This document shows positions 1 to 7,666 of a stretch of DNA of 64,000 nt, in pieces. The number at the start of each line of letters is the position of its first letter. The first letter of the stretch is position 1. The DNA comes from Pirellulales bacterium (GTDB taxonomy: Bacteria > Planctomycetota > Planctomycetia > Pirellulales > JAEUIK01), in assembly GCA_019636335.1 (NCBI GenBank), contig JAHBXR010000028.1:1-64000 (forward strand). Direction: 5' to 3'. Under the pieces are notes generated by a model, which made no database searches, was not told the origin of the DNA, and saw only the letters and a program-made list of their open reading frames with translations. The position numbers and the translations under genes were made by a program.

Positions 1-335
1 CTCCCCAAAGGCCGGGGAAGCGGCTCGTCGCTCACTTTCCAACCGCTGGGAAGCGCAAGTTCCTGGGATTGAATCTTCGCAAACTCTTCTGGCGTGACCT
101 CGACGATCACGGAAGAGTAGTGAACGCCGCTGGCAGGCGTCGGACTGAAATAGAGAGGCATCACTCCGGTGGGAATGGTGTTGCGATTCACCTCGAGTAG
201 CTTGATCGGCTCTTGAGGCTGGGCCTCGACTTCCGCATTGCTCGTGATGAGGAAAATACCGGTGATCCCCTCCTCGACGCTGTAGTGAATATCGGCGAGT
301 AACTGTGCCTGCTGCGATTTATCGGTGTTGTTCAT
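1..335 (-). CDS. Unknown protein, C-terminus cut off by window edge
   Basis: An open frame runs from an ATG at 335 to the window edge without a stop, giving about 111 residues beginning MNNTDKSQQAQLLADIHYSV. The start is supported by an AGGGAGA ribosome-binding sequence about six bases upstream. There is no signal peptide or membrane segment, and the visible part looks like a soluble mixed alpha/beta protein with an acidic, Pro-rich centre. I do not recognise the family. It points away from the antitoxin gene, with about 220 bases between them. Reality of the gene is fairly likely because of the start signal and codon use; its function is unknown. Confidence 0.6.
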   Translation of the reverse strand, partial: MNNTDKSQQAQLLADIHYSVEEGITGIFLITSNAEVEAQPQEPIKLLEVNRNTIPTGVMPLYFSPTPASGVHYSSVIVEVTPEEFAKIQSQELALPSGWKVSDEPLPRPLG

Positions 336-473
336 CAGAATCTCCCTGCCACTTTTCGAACTCGAACGAGTAGTTCTGGCGCTCTATTGTAACGCCACTC
401 TCGACCAATAATCCAGCGTGAGGGCCTATTCCCTGTCGCTCCGTGACCACCATTCTGCCAGGGGAGAGCATCC

Positions 474-502
474 TTGACTCGGTCGTCATGGGGATTTGTA
501 TA
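474..502 (+). promoter_or_regulatory. Candidate sigma70-like promoter for the antitoxin gene
   Basis: TTGACT at 474-479 is followed 17 bases later by TGTATA at 497-502. This lies 56 bases upstream of the antitoxin ATG. Antitoxin promoters are usually autoregulated by the antitoxin itself, but I see no clear operator palindrome. This is a consensus match only. Confidence 0.35.
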
Positions 503-557
503 TCCATCGCCTGTCGACCGAATCGAAATCGTAAACACCAAGAGGGAAGGAGCGACC

Positions 558-800
558 ATGAAAGTGCAGTTCGCCAAATGGGGAAACAGCCTCGCCATTC
601 GCGTGCCGAGCAAGCTGGTGGAATCGCTCGGCGTGCTGCCGGGAACCGTGGCGGATATGGATCTGCGCGGTGATCGGCTTGTCATCACGCCCCGCAAGCA
701 TGTCTATCGACTGGACGATTTGCTCGCTGCGATCACGCCCGACAATCTGCACGCGGAGGTTCCCACGGGAGCTCGTGTCGGGAAGGAACAGATCGACTGA
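558..800 (+). CDS. mazE: MazE/AbrB-fold antitoxin (80 aa)
   Basis: The protein begins MKVQFAKWGNSLAIRVPSKL, the swapped-hairpin SpoVT/AbrB DNA-binding fold typical of MazE/PemI antitoxins. The pattern KWGNSLAIRVP followed by LVITP is diagnostic. The C-terminal half (about residues 48-80) would be the toxin-binding tail. The ATG at 558 was chosen because AGGGAAGGAG lies just upstream and the fold starts there; longer frames upstream are not supported. The stop overlaps the start of the toxin remnant by one base (TGATG), the normal coupling of mazEF operons. Its partner toxin is broken, so the gene now appears to be an orphan antitoxin, possibly kept as a regulator. Confidence 0.88.
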   Translation: MKVQFAKWGNSLAIRVPSKLVESLGVLPGTVADMDLRGDRLVITPRKHVYRLDDLLAAITPDNLHAEVPTGARVGKEQID

Positions 801-905
801 TGGCCTACGTTCCCGATCGGAAAGCTGAACACATTGATTCAGTAGGAGAGGTGGTCATCGAAACGTCGGCCGCTTGACCCTCCTCCCCGCCACCTCGATA
901 TTGGC
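800..905 (+). pseudogene. MazF toxin remnant, internally deleted and frameshifted
   Basis: The ATG at 800 overlaps the antitoxin stop. The first codons read MAYVPDR, the usual opening of MazF toxins. The frame then jumps to RKAEHIDSVGEVVIET, which resembles the C-terminal helix of MazF, and stops at 875-877 after only 25 codons. Reading on with one extra base after ACG gives GRLTLLP, again like a MazF C-terminus. The core of the toxin, including the RNA-binding barrel, is therefore missing. The simplest explanation is one large internal deletion plus a single-base loss. The family comparison is from memory rather than alignment. Confidence 0.65.
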
Positions 906-908
906 TGC

Positions 909-1937
909 ATGGAGGTGATCGACGCGGGGAATGCCGAAGCGTATCTACGACGCCAGGGATGGATTGCGCGCGCGTCATACATCACGGTCGAGTCCCTTGC
1001 CGGCGGCGTCTCGAATGAAGTGCTGTACATCCGCTTCGTCGATGGCTCGGCGGCCGATTTCGTCGTGAAACAGGCGCGGCCCCAATTGCGCACCGCCGAT
1101 CCCTGGTTCTGCAGCACCGAGCGCATCTGGCGCGAAGTCGAGGTGCTGCGCGTCTGTCACGGCGTGACCAATCGCACGCCCGAGATCCTGCGCGAGGATC
1201 GCGAGAACCATCTTTTCGCGATGACGGCCGCGCCGCGCGAGCATCGCGTTTGGAAAGCCGATCTGCTGGCCGGCGAGTTCGATCGCGCGATCGCGACCGC
1301 CTGCGGCAGGCTGCTCGGCCAACTCCACGCCGGCACCTGGCAGGACGCCGACGTGGCGCGTCGGCTGGAAGATCGCCGCTACTTCGATGAATTGCGCCTC
1401 GATCCCTACTACCGCCAGGTGGCGCGCAACGTGCCGGACGTACGCGATGCCTTCGAGCGGTTGATCGCGTCGGTGCTCAAGCATCGCCATTCACTCGTCC
1501 ATGCCGATTTCAGCCCGAAAAACCTGCTCGTGTGGTCAACGGGGCTGATGCTCGTCGATTTCGAGACGGGCCACTACGGCGATCCGGCCTTCGATCTTGG
1601 GTTTTTCCTCTCGCATCTCGTGCTCAAGGCGTTTTATAGGGCGCCGCGGCACGAGGCGATGCTGATGTTGATCGAGGGCTTCTTGGAGCAATATGCCCAG
1701 CAAATACAGCCGCGCGTAGGCCAGCCTGAGTACGAGGATCTCATCGGGCGCGGCGTGCAGAATCTCGCCGGCTGTGCCTGGGCGCGGCTCGACGGCAAGA
1801 GCAAGATCGAGTATCTCACCGACGAGTCGAAATGCGATGCGGTTCGCGCGCTGTGTCGCGATACGCTGGGACGCGGCTCCACGACCTGGGGCCAATTCCG
1901 CGACGAGCTCGCCAGCCAGCTAGCCCGCGTTTCGTGA
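909..1937 (+). CDS. APH-fold phosphotransferase (kinase), 342 aa
   Basis: This is an aminoglycoside/choline-kinase-type phosphotransferase. An N-lobe lysine is seen in ADFVVKQARP (about residue 54). The catalytic loop is LVHADFSPKNLL (about residue 200) and the metal-binding DFE is in LVDFETGHYGDPAFDLG. It would transfer the ATP gamma-phosphate to a hydroxyl of a small molecule in the cytoplasm; the substrate cannot be read from sequence. The stop at 1935-1937 lies 17 bases before the enolase-like start, so the two are probably co-transcribed and translationally coupled. The neighbours suggest a metabolic kinase rather than an antibiotic-resistance gene. Confidence 0.8.
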   Translation: MEVIDAGNAEAYLRRQGWIARASYITVESLAGGVSNEVLYIRFVDGSAADFVVKQARPQLRTADPWFCSTERIWREVEVLRVCHGVTNRTPEILREDRENHLFAMTAAPREHRVWKADLLAGEFDRAIATACGRLLGQLHAGTWQDADVARRLEDRRYFDELRLDPYYRQVARNVPDVRDAFERLIASVLKHRHSLVHADFSPKNLLVWSTGLMLVDFETGHYGDPAFDLGFFLSHLVLKAFYRAPRHEAMLMLIEGFLEQYAQQIQPRVGQPEYEDLIGRGVQNLAGCAWARLDGKSKIEYLTDESKCDAVRALCRDTLGRGSTTWGQFRDELASQLARVS

Positions 1938-1954
1938 ACGAAGGAGTCTCACGC

Positions 1955-3301
1955 TTGTCACGCATTGCCGAGATTCAGGCCCGCGAAATCCTCGACAGCC
2001 GCGGGTTGCCTACGGTCGAGGTGGACATTCGCGTCGACGACGGCGCGTGGGGCCGGGCCAGTGTTCCTTCGGGCGCCAGCACCGGCACGGCCGAAGCACT
2101 CGAGCTACGCGACGATGACGCGAACCGCTACGACGGCCGCGGCGTGTCGCGGGCGGTCGAGAACGTGCGCTCCGCGATCGGTCCCGCGCTGGTCGGCCAT
2201 GCGGTTGAAGATCAGCTTACGCTCGACGCGCGACTCATCGAGTTGGATGGCACGGAGAACAAATCGCGTCTCGGGGCGAACGCGCTGCTGGGCGTGTCGT
2301 TGGCCGCGGCACATGCGGCGGCCGCCAGCCGCGACGTGCCGCTCTATCGGCACCTTCACGAGCTAACCACTCAACTCTTTCAAGCCGATGAAGGTGATCT
2401 CTGCCGGCAATTGGCCATCCCGGCACCGACCATGCACCGTGTAAGCAGGAGCCCGGCCACGACATTCGGCCCCCGCCTGCCGCTGCCGATGACGAACATG
2501 ATCTCGGGCGGACTGCACGCCGGGGGGAATCTCGACTTTCAAGACGTGCTGATCCTGCCCGTCGGCGCGCCGAACTATCGCACGGGCCTGGAATGGATCG
2601 TGCGTGTCTATCGTCGCCTCGGCGAACTACTGAAAGCGTCCGGCTACGAGGGGCGCCTCGTCGGCGACGAAGGAGGTTTCGGTCCGCGACTGCCCGACAA
2701 TGACTCGGCGATCGAGATGGTCACCCGCGCGATCGAGGCGGCACGCCTGCGCCCTGGCGCCGACGTTGCGATCGCCCTCGATGTCGCGTCCACTCACTTC
2801 TACGACGGTTCGCACTATCGCCTGGCGGCGACCGGCGATGCACGGCTCACGAACCAGGAGATGATCGAGCAACTCGTGGCGCTCGTGGATCGGTACCCGA
2901 TCGTGAGCATCGAAGACGGCCTGGCCGAAGAAGATTGGTCGGGCTGGCAGGAACTCACCCGCCGTCTAGGCGATCGTGTGCGACTGGTGGGCGACGATCT
3001 CTTCGCCACCAACCCCCGCCGCGTGCGACGTGGGATCGGCGAACAGACCGCCAATGCCGTGCTCATCAAGGTCAATCAAATCGGGACGCTTGCCGAGACT
3101 CTCTACACGATGCGCATCGCCCAGGAAGCAGGCTACACGCGTGTGGTCTCGGCGCGCAGCGGCGAAACCGAGGATACGACCATCGCTGATCTCGCGGTCG
3201 GGGCGGCCGGCGAGCAGATCAAAATCGGCTCGATCGTCCGCAGCGAGCGGCTGGTGAAGTACAATCGCCTGCTCCGCATCGCCGAAGAACTGGGCGAATG
3301 A
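1955..3301 (+). CDS. Divergent enolase paralogue with altered active site (448 aa)
   Basis: The whole chain follows enolase: DSRGLPTVE, SVPSGASTG, LGANALLGVSLA, VGDEGGFGP, SIEDGLAEEDW, VGDDLF, AVLIKVNQIGT and SGETEDTTIADL. The metal ligands and the ILIK lysine are kept. Three active-site positions differ from the canonical enolase at 44138: SHRSGETED has become SARSGETED (His to Ala), VDVQEFM has become LDFQDVL (Glu to Asp), and DSRGN has become DSRGL. There is also an insertion of roughly 30 residues before LPMTNMISGG. A TTG start at 1955 was chosen because GAAGGAG lies nine bases upstream and the residue matches the enolase N-terminus. It sits between a kinase and a cupin, suggesting a role other than glycolysis. 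Confidence 0.85.
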   Translation: MSRIAEIQAREILDSRGLPTVEVDIRVDDGAWGRASVPSGASTGTAEALELRDDDANRYDGRGVSRAVENVRSAIGPALVGHAVEDQLTLDARLIELDGTENKSRLGANALLGVSLAAAHAAAASRDVPLYRHLHELTTQLFQADEGDLCRQLAIPAPTMHRVSRSPATTFGPRLPLPMTNMISGGLHAGGNLDFQDVLILPVGAPNYRTGLEWIVRVYRRLGELLKASGYEGRLVGDEGGFGPRLPDNDSAIEMVTRAIEAARLRPGADVAIALDVASTHFYDGSHYRLAATGDARLTNQEMIEQLVALVDRYPIVSIEDGLAEEDWSGWQELTRRLGDRVRLVGDDLFATNPRRVRRGIGEQTANAVLIKVNQIGTLAETLYTMRIAQEAGYTRVVSARSGETEDTTIADLAVGAAGEQIKIGSIVRSERLVKYNRLLRIAEELGE

Positions 3302-3681
3302 CGAGGCGAGTCAAACTAGGCAATCCACCGCGACGCTGGGGATCGATCAAGATGTTCCGTTACTTCGTCGATAAGAAAGATTGTGCGCACCACCGTATTT
3401 TTCCGGGCGTCGATATCTATACGACGTACGGCGAGAACGTGATGCTCTCGCTCGTCGAATTCGAGCCGCACGCCGTGGTCGAGGAACACAGTCACCCGCA
3501 CGAGCAACTCGGATTGATGCTCGAAGGGGAGGCCGAGTTCATCGTCGGCGGCGAGTCGCGCATCGTGCGACAGGGGGAGATGTGGCGCATTCCCGGGGGC
3601 GTGAAGCATAAGGTGATCGCCGGCGATCGGCCGGTCCGCGCTCTCGACGTGTTCCATCCGATTCGCGAGGACTACAAGTGA
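3298..3681 (+). CDS. Small single-domain cupin (127 aa)
   Basis: The cupin motifs are clear: EEHSHPHEQLGLMLEGEAEF supplies the His/His/Gln metal ligands and IPGGVKHKV the second motif with its histidine. It is one conserved beta-barrel, probably a metal-dependent isomerase, dioxygenase or sensor of a small acid. The ATG at 3298 overlaps the enolase-like stop (ATGA). An ATG at 3352 would give a 109-residue protein starting MFRYFVDKKDC and removes a non-conserved basic leader, so it is also possible. The 3' end overlaps the next gene by four bases. All four genes of this run are coupled, so the cupin probably acts on the same pathway as the kinase and enolase-like enzyme. Confidence 0.82.
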   Translation: MTRRVKLGNPPRRWGSIKMFRYFVDKKDCAHHRIFPGVDIYTTYGENVMLSLVEFEPHAVVEEHSHPHEQLGLMLEGEAEFIVGGESRIVRQGEMWRIPGGVKHKVIAGDRPVRALDVFHPIREDYK

Positions 3682-4541
3682 TCGTGTCGCCGTCGCCTGC
3701 CGTACGCTCGCTGGCCGTGACCGCCATGCTGGTGCTGGCATGCCTGGGTTGCTCGTCACCCTTTCAGTCGATCGTCCGGCGCGATTCGGCGGCCGGTCTG
3801 TATGAAAGAGCCTCGCTCGAATACCGTCTCGACGCCAGCCGCCTGAATTTGCCCCTGGCGATTACGCACGTCGAAGGACAACTCGTCTCGTACGACCGCA
3901 CGGCGAGCAATCCCGAGCCGGGCGAGTCGACCGGAACGCTGAAGCTCGTCTATCCTCATCCCAGCGGACGTACGGACCTCGCCCTGGCCCGGGTCACGAT
4001 CGAGTCGAAGCTGCCCGCTCCCACGCAGGCGCCAGCCACGGCCGACCGCGCCGCCGCCGCACGACTAGCCGCCGGTGGCGCGCCGATCAAAGAGACCTGG
4101 GAACTCGATATCTCGCGGGCCGAGCTGGATCGCATCGTGTCGAAGCTGAATACCACCGGCTATTTCGAAAAGAAAACCAAGCGCGGCGCCGGCGTGCGAG
4201 TGGCCACGACGCTCGACGGCCGCGAGGTCGCGAAAGACTGGGATCAATCGGCCGAGCTCGACCAGTTGATGGTCCGCGTACGCAGCCAGGGGCAGCTCGT
4301 GGCCATGGATCGGCCGGCCGGCTACCGTCCGCAGGGCGCGCCCCCGGCGAGCGTCGTGGCCTGGCGCGAGCTCTCTGCCCGTCGACTCGCTGCGGAAGCC
4401 GAGCCCACACCCGGAGACGGACGTCCGCTCGGCTCGTCCCTGGCCACGGCCGTCCAGCATGGACTGCAAGAGCCTCCGATCTACGCGCCGCAGACGCAGA
4501 TTTCGCAGGCGCCGCAGGTGGCGCCGCCGCGACAATACTAA
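3678..4541 (+). CDS. Predicted lipoprotein, unknown function (287 aa)
   Basis: A GTG start at 3678 overlaps the cupin stop by four bases. The N-terminus carries a hydrophobic segment ending in a lipobox, VLACLGC, so the mature protein would begin at Cys25 and be anchored to a membrane. The remainder is Ala/Pro/Arg-rich and has no recognised domain; a stretch near ISRAELDRIVSKLNTTGYFE resembles a peptide-binding or assembly module. The C-terminal tail is Pro/Gln-rich and looks disordered. It is the last gene of the kinase/enolase-like/cupin operon and converges on the glycosyltransferase gene. Function is unknown; the lipoprotein prediction is firm. Confidence 0.75.
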   Translation: MIVSPSPAVRSLAVTAMLVLACLGCSSPFQSIVRRDSAAGLYERASLEYRLDASRLNLPLAITHVEGQLVSYDRTASNPEPGESTGTLKLVYPHPSGRTDLALARVTIESKLPAPTQAPATADRAAAARLAAGGAPIKETWELDISRAELDRIVSKLNTTGYFEKKTKRGAGVRVATTLDGREVAKDWDQSAELDQLMVRVRSQGQLVAMDRPAGYRPQGAPPASVVAWRELSARRLAAEAEPTPGDGRPLGSSLATAVQHGLQEPPIYAPQTQISQAPQVAPPRQY

Positions 4542-4564
4542 AAACACCGAGGCTAAACCCTCGG
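4540..4564 (-). terminator. Rho-independent terminator of the glycosyltransferase gene
   Basis: On the minus strand a CCGAGG / CCTCGG stem with a six-base loop is followed by TGTTTTTAG. The stop codon of the glycosyltransferase gene lies in the loop. The element sits between two convergent genes. Confidence 0.5.
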
Positions 4565-5752
4565 CCCGCGTTCGCGCCGCGCTCGCTCGTAGATCGCGAT
4601 GTTCTCGCGGGCCCAACGTGCGGGATCGAGTTCTTGTGCGGTGACCATCGCCGACGGTTTCTTTTTCCATCCCTCGGCGATGCCGCGGAGGATGGCGTCG
4701 GCCAGTAACTCGTGATCGTCGGGGGGAACCAGCTCGCGCGCTGCGAGCGAAAGCAGCTCCTCGCGACCGTCTCCCGCGCTGGCGACGATCGGCGCGCCGG
4801 CCCCCTGCGCTTCGAGCATCGCCCAAGTCGATGGGGCCCCATGCGAAGGGACCACGGCCAGTGCCGCCTCGCCCAGCAAATGCTGCACGGCTGCACGCGG
4901 CTGCCAGCCCAGGAAGTGGGTTCGCTCGAGCGATAGCCGACCGGCTTGCAGGTGCAACTCCTCACGCTGGGGGCCGTCCCCCACGATCAACAACCGCAGC
5001 GTCGGGTGCATACTTTCGCAGATCGCCGCCGCGTTGATGAGTGTGGTGGCGCCATGGCGCGGAACGAGCGTGCCAGCGAACACGACAAGGGGACTCTCGC
5101 CCGATGGCAGGCCCAGCTCCCCCCGAAGGTGAGCTTCGCCCGGCTGCGGCGATCGTGCGATGGCGGCGCGATCCCACGCGGGTCGCACAAGCTCGAGGCG
5201 AGTTTCGACGCCGGGCAGACGGCGGCGAATCTCGGCAGACAGATCCTCGCTCGAGGCGATCAAGGCCGCGGCGTTTTCCGCCGCCTGCTCGGCCAAGAGT
5301 TGCAGGCGGGCATCCTCGCACGCCACCTGCAGGCTGGCCGCGTGCGCGCTGACTACATAGGGCACCCCCGACTCGAGTGCCAGATGCGCCCAGAGCCCCA
5401 AGTGCTGGCAGTGAATCACCTCGGGATCGAAATCGCTTACCTCACGATCGAGCTCGATCCGGAGCACCTCGCGGAGTCGATGAAACTCCGCCTCCGCCAG
5501 CATGGCATACGTCGCCCGAGACGCCGGATGCCACGTCCAGACCGGAAAGTCGAAAGGGAGCTCCGCCGCTGGCGCGCTCGTGGAGCAAACAACGGCTCGC
5601 ACAGGAAACGGCGCCGCGATGTCCCTCCGATCGGCCAACAACAAGCCGCGCACGTCGTGCCCCGCGCGCAATAGCGCGCGGCCGAGTTCCTCGGTCGTCG
5701 TACCGGAACCACTCCCGACGAGAGGAGAATCGTTGACCAGCAGAATACGCAT
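4553..5752 (-). CDS. Family GT4 glycosyltransferase (399 aa)
   Basis: The protein has the GT-B fold of group 1 glycosyltransferases. It starts MRILLVNDSPLVGSGSGTTT with the acceptor-side Gly-rich loop. The C-terminal domain has VFAGTLVPRHGATTLINA, LLIVGDGPQREEL and the E-x7-E-like EAQGAGAPIVASAGDGREEL that binds the nucleotide sugar. It would transfer a sugar from a nucleotide donor in the cytoplasm, probably for surface polysaccharide or a glycolipid; acceptor and donor are not readable. It is the last gene of a minus-strand run behind FIST, SCP2 and PEP-CTERM genes but is separated from FIST by 161 bases containing a hairpin. Confidence 0.85.
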   Translation of the reverse strand: MRILLVNDSPLVGSGSGTTTEELGRALLRAGHDVRGLLLADRRDIAAPFPVRAVVCSTSAPAAELPFDFPVWTWHPASRATYAMLAEAEFHRLREVLRIELDREVSDFDPEVIHCQHLGLWAHLALESGVPYVVSAHAASLQVACEDARLQLLAEQAAENAAALIASSEDLSAEIRRRLPGVETRLELVRPAWDRAAIARSPQPGEAHLRGELGLPSGESPLVVFAGTLVPRHGATTLINAAAICESMHPTLRLLIVGDGPQREELHLQAGRLSLERTHFLGWQPRAAVQHLLGEAALAVVPSHGAPSTWAMLEAQGAGAPIVASAGDGREELLSLAARELVPPDDHELLADAILRGIAEGWKKKPSAMVTAQELDPARWARENIAIYERARRERGPRV

Positions 5753-5849
5753 AGTGACGTGACGTGCGACGGACGTGAGCGGCCAGATCAGGCGTCTGGC
5801 CGCCTAGTATAGCGACGCCGTGGCCTGGCGTCCCCCGACCGATGGGCGA

Positions 5850-5892
5850 GGGGGGAAGAATGCCACGAGGGTATTCTTCCCCAGGCTACTGG
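5850..5892 (-). repeat. Hairpin, partial copy of the intergenic repeat family
   Basis: The arms GGGGAAGAATGCC and GGTATTCTTCCCC form a 12 of 13 base-pair stem, followed by AGGCTACTGG. The same sequence, with small changes, is the right end of the repeat at 23970-24126. It lies between the FIST gene and the glycosyltransferase gene, both on the minus strand, and could terminate the FIST transcript. Confidence 0.6.
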
Positions 5893-5913
5893 CGCCCCGG
5901 ACCCCGGCCAGAA

Positions 5914-7116
5914 TCAACGGGCGTCTTCGAACAGCGCCACGCTGGCCGTAAAGCCGTGGACGAAATTGCGACCGCCGATGGGTCCTAGTTCACCCTGGGC
6001 GAAGAAGCCGGCCAGCGGCAGCCCCGCCAGGTCGCGCTGGATCGCGCCGGCGTCGTGGTGGGGCTCGGGAAACATGCGCGTGCCACGACCATTGCAGGAA
6101 AAGAGCAAGGCGCCGCGGGGCGGAGCGGGGGCGTCTTCGCGGGCCCGAGCCAGAAGCTCCCGCAGGTCCTCATCGGCCGTGTCAGCGTCGCGAATGTGGA
6201 ACTGCACCGTCTGGCCGACGCGCACATAATCGCCCACGGCGATGACGCCACTGGCCGGATCGCTGCCGATGACGTTACGAACCAGGAAATCGCCCCGCTG
6301 GAACGTTTCCTGGTACTCGTTGATCACCGTGCCGACGTGCAGGCCTTGGCGTATCAAGAGTTGGTCGGCCGTGGGGAGCTCACCGTAGAGTTTGCTCAAC
6401 TGCTCGAGCGCCGGACGACCGCTCAGCTCGACGATGATATTGCGGTCGGCTTTGGTGATGACAAAAGGGCGACCGATGGGGCGGCAGCCCTGCGAGACGA
6501 CACTGCGCACGCGCAGCGCCCCCGACAGCAGCACGGCGACGGCCCCCTCGGCCAGCTCTTCGCCGTCGAGAAATAAGCGGTTCTGCCCGGGTTGAAACCC
6601 TCCGCTCGCCATGCCCCCGATAACCTGGACGCCCGGTCGATCCTCGTCGAGCCGCTCCAAGAGCACATCGGCCGGAAAGCTGTACGGCTCGGCCAGCAAG
6701 AGGAGCGTCGCGTCGTCGGGCCACTCGCCATCCAGGCGCTCGGGCCAGCCGATGATCGAGCCCCCCTCGGGTGTGCGTTCGAAGGTCAGGTGCATCGGCA
6801 CGACGTCCACGTTCGGTAGATGCGCCAGCCACACGGAGAGCGCGGGGCGTTCCTCGAGCTCGAGGGCGCCCCCGACGATGGTCTCGCCCGTACATCCCAG
6901 CACGTGCGCGCTTCCCAATCGCGCGCGCAGCCGCGCCGCCCAGGGGGCGAAATCGGGGCCGTGATGCGGTGAGACGAACACGAGCGCCAGGTGGGGTGGC
7001 GCTTGCAGTTCGGCCAGAGCGCGCTCGCAGGCCTCTTCGATCGCGGAGGCCGTATCGGCCTGCGTCGAAACGGCAGCCGCGCAGCGAAGCTGACCCGTGC
7101 GGACTTCGGTACTCAT
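5914..7116 (-). CDS. FIST-domain sensory protein (400 aa)
   Basis: This matches FIST N and FIST C domains in order. The N-terminal half has LALVFVSPHH, LGCTGETIVGGALE and LLLAEPYSFPADVLLERL. The C-terminal half has GALLFSCNGRGTRMF and the closing AGFFAQGELGPIGGRNFVHGFTASVALF. FIST proteins are intracellular sensory modules thought to bind small ligands such as amino acids, often linked to signalling genes. Here it is a stand-alone protein without a kinase or GGDEF domain. It is 64 bases downstream of the SCP2 gene, so the two may share a transcript. No membrane segment is seen. Confidence 0.88.
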   Translation of the reverse strand: MSTEVRTGQLRCAAAVSTQADTASAIEEACERALAELQAPPHLALVFVSPHHGPDFAPWAARLRARLGSAHVLGCTGETIVGGALELEERPALSVWLAHLPNVDVVPMHLTFERTPEGGSIIGWPERLDGEWPDDATLLLLAEPYSFPADVLLERLDEDRPGVQVIGGMASGGFQPGQNRLFLDGEELAEGAVAVLLSGALRVRSVVSQGCRPIGRPFVITKADRNIIVELSGRPALEQLSKLYGELPTADQLLIRQGLHVGTVINEYQETFQRGDFLVRNVIGSDPASGVIAVGDYVRVGQTVQFHIRDADTADEDLRELLARAREDAPAPPRGALLFSCNGRGTRMFPEPHHDAGAIQRDLAGLPLAGFFAQGELGPIGGRNFVHGFTASVALFEDAR

Positions 7117-7180
7117 CGGGCCATCTTTCGACTGAGTGCTACGCGGGCGGCCGAGCTCGTCGAGCGCGGGCAGACGACGA

Positions 7181-7507
7181 CTAGGCCTTGAGCAGCGTCT
7201 GCATCTTCATGACGTCCCCCATGTTGCCTTGCACCTTGAGTTGGCCGAGCGTGAAGGCGGTCATCGGGTTCGTGGTGCCACTGACGATGCCGATCCAGGT
7301 GTCGTCGTTCGTGTTGATCGTGGCGGTCGGGCTGTCGGCGGTGCCTTCGCTGGTGGTCAGGCTGCCGTTGTCGACGTTCACCACGAAGTTGCCACCCTTG
7401 GGGCCGGCGATGTTGAACTGGATCTTCGCGTTCCAACCCGCGGCCGCGGCGGCATTGAAACGATTGGGGAGTTCGTCGAAGATCTGCTTGCAATTGTCGA
7501 TCTGCAT
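7181..7507 (-). CDS. SCP2 sterol-carrier-like protein (108 aa)
   Basis: A single SCP2 domain starts MQIDNCKQIFDELPNRFNA. It continues with IQFNIAGPKGGNFVVNVDNG, TINTNDDTWIGIVSGTTNPM and ends FTLGQLKVQGNMGDVMKMQTLL, the typical C-terminal helix lining the lipid pocket. It would bind a lipid or fatty-acyl molecule in the cytosol. The ATG at 7507 was preferred to an upstream start because the SCP2 fold begins there. It is followed by the FIST gene on the same strand. Related small proteins are widespread, so the ligand remains unknown. Confidence 0.88.
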   Translation of the reverse strand: MQIDNCKQIFDELPNRFNAAAAAGWNAKIQFNIAGPKGGNFVVNVDNGSLTTSEGTADSPTATINTNDDTWIGIVSGTTNPMTAFTLGQLKVQGNMGDVMKMQTLLKA

Positions 7508-7666
7508 GAGGGAACCCTTTCCGCGCGCCGGCAGCTTGAGCCCTGGCGCGCCACATAAGTCGAGAAACGGAAAAGCTAGAGTGTACGTGCCCGGCGGCGG
7601 GGGATTCAACCGCCCGAGGGGTTTTTCCGCCCTGGTGAAAGGGTTTGCCCACGGCGGACTATCAGC

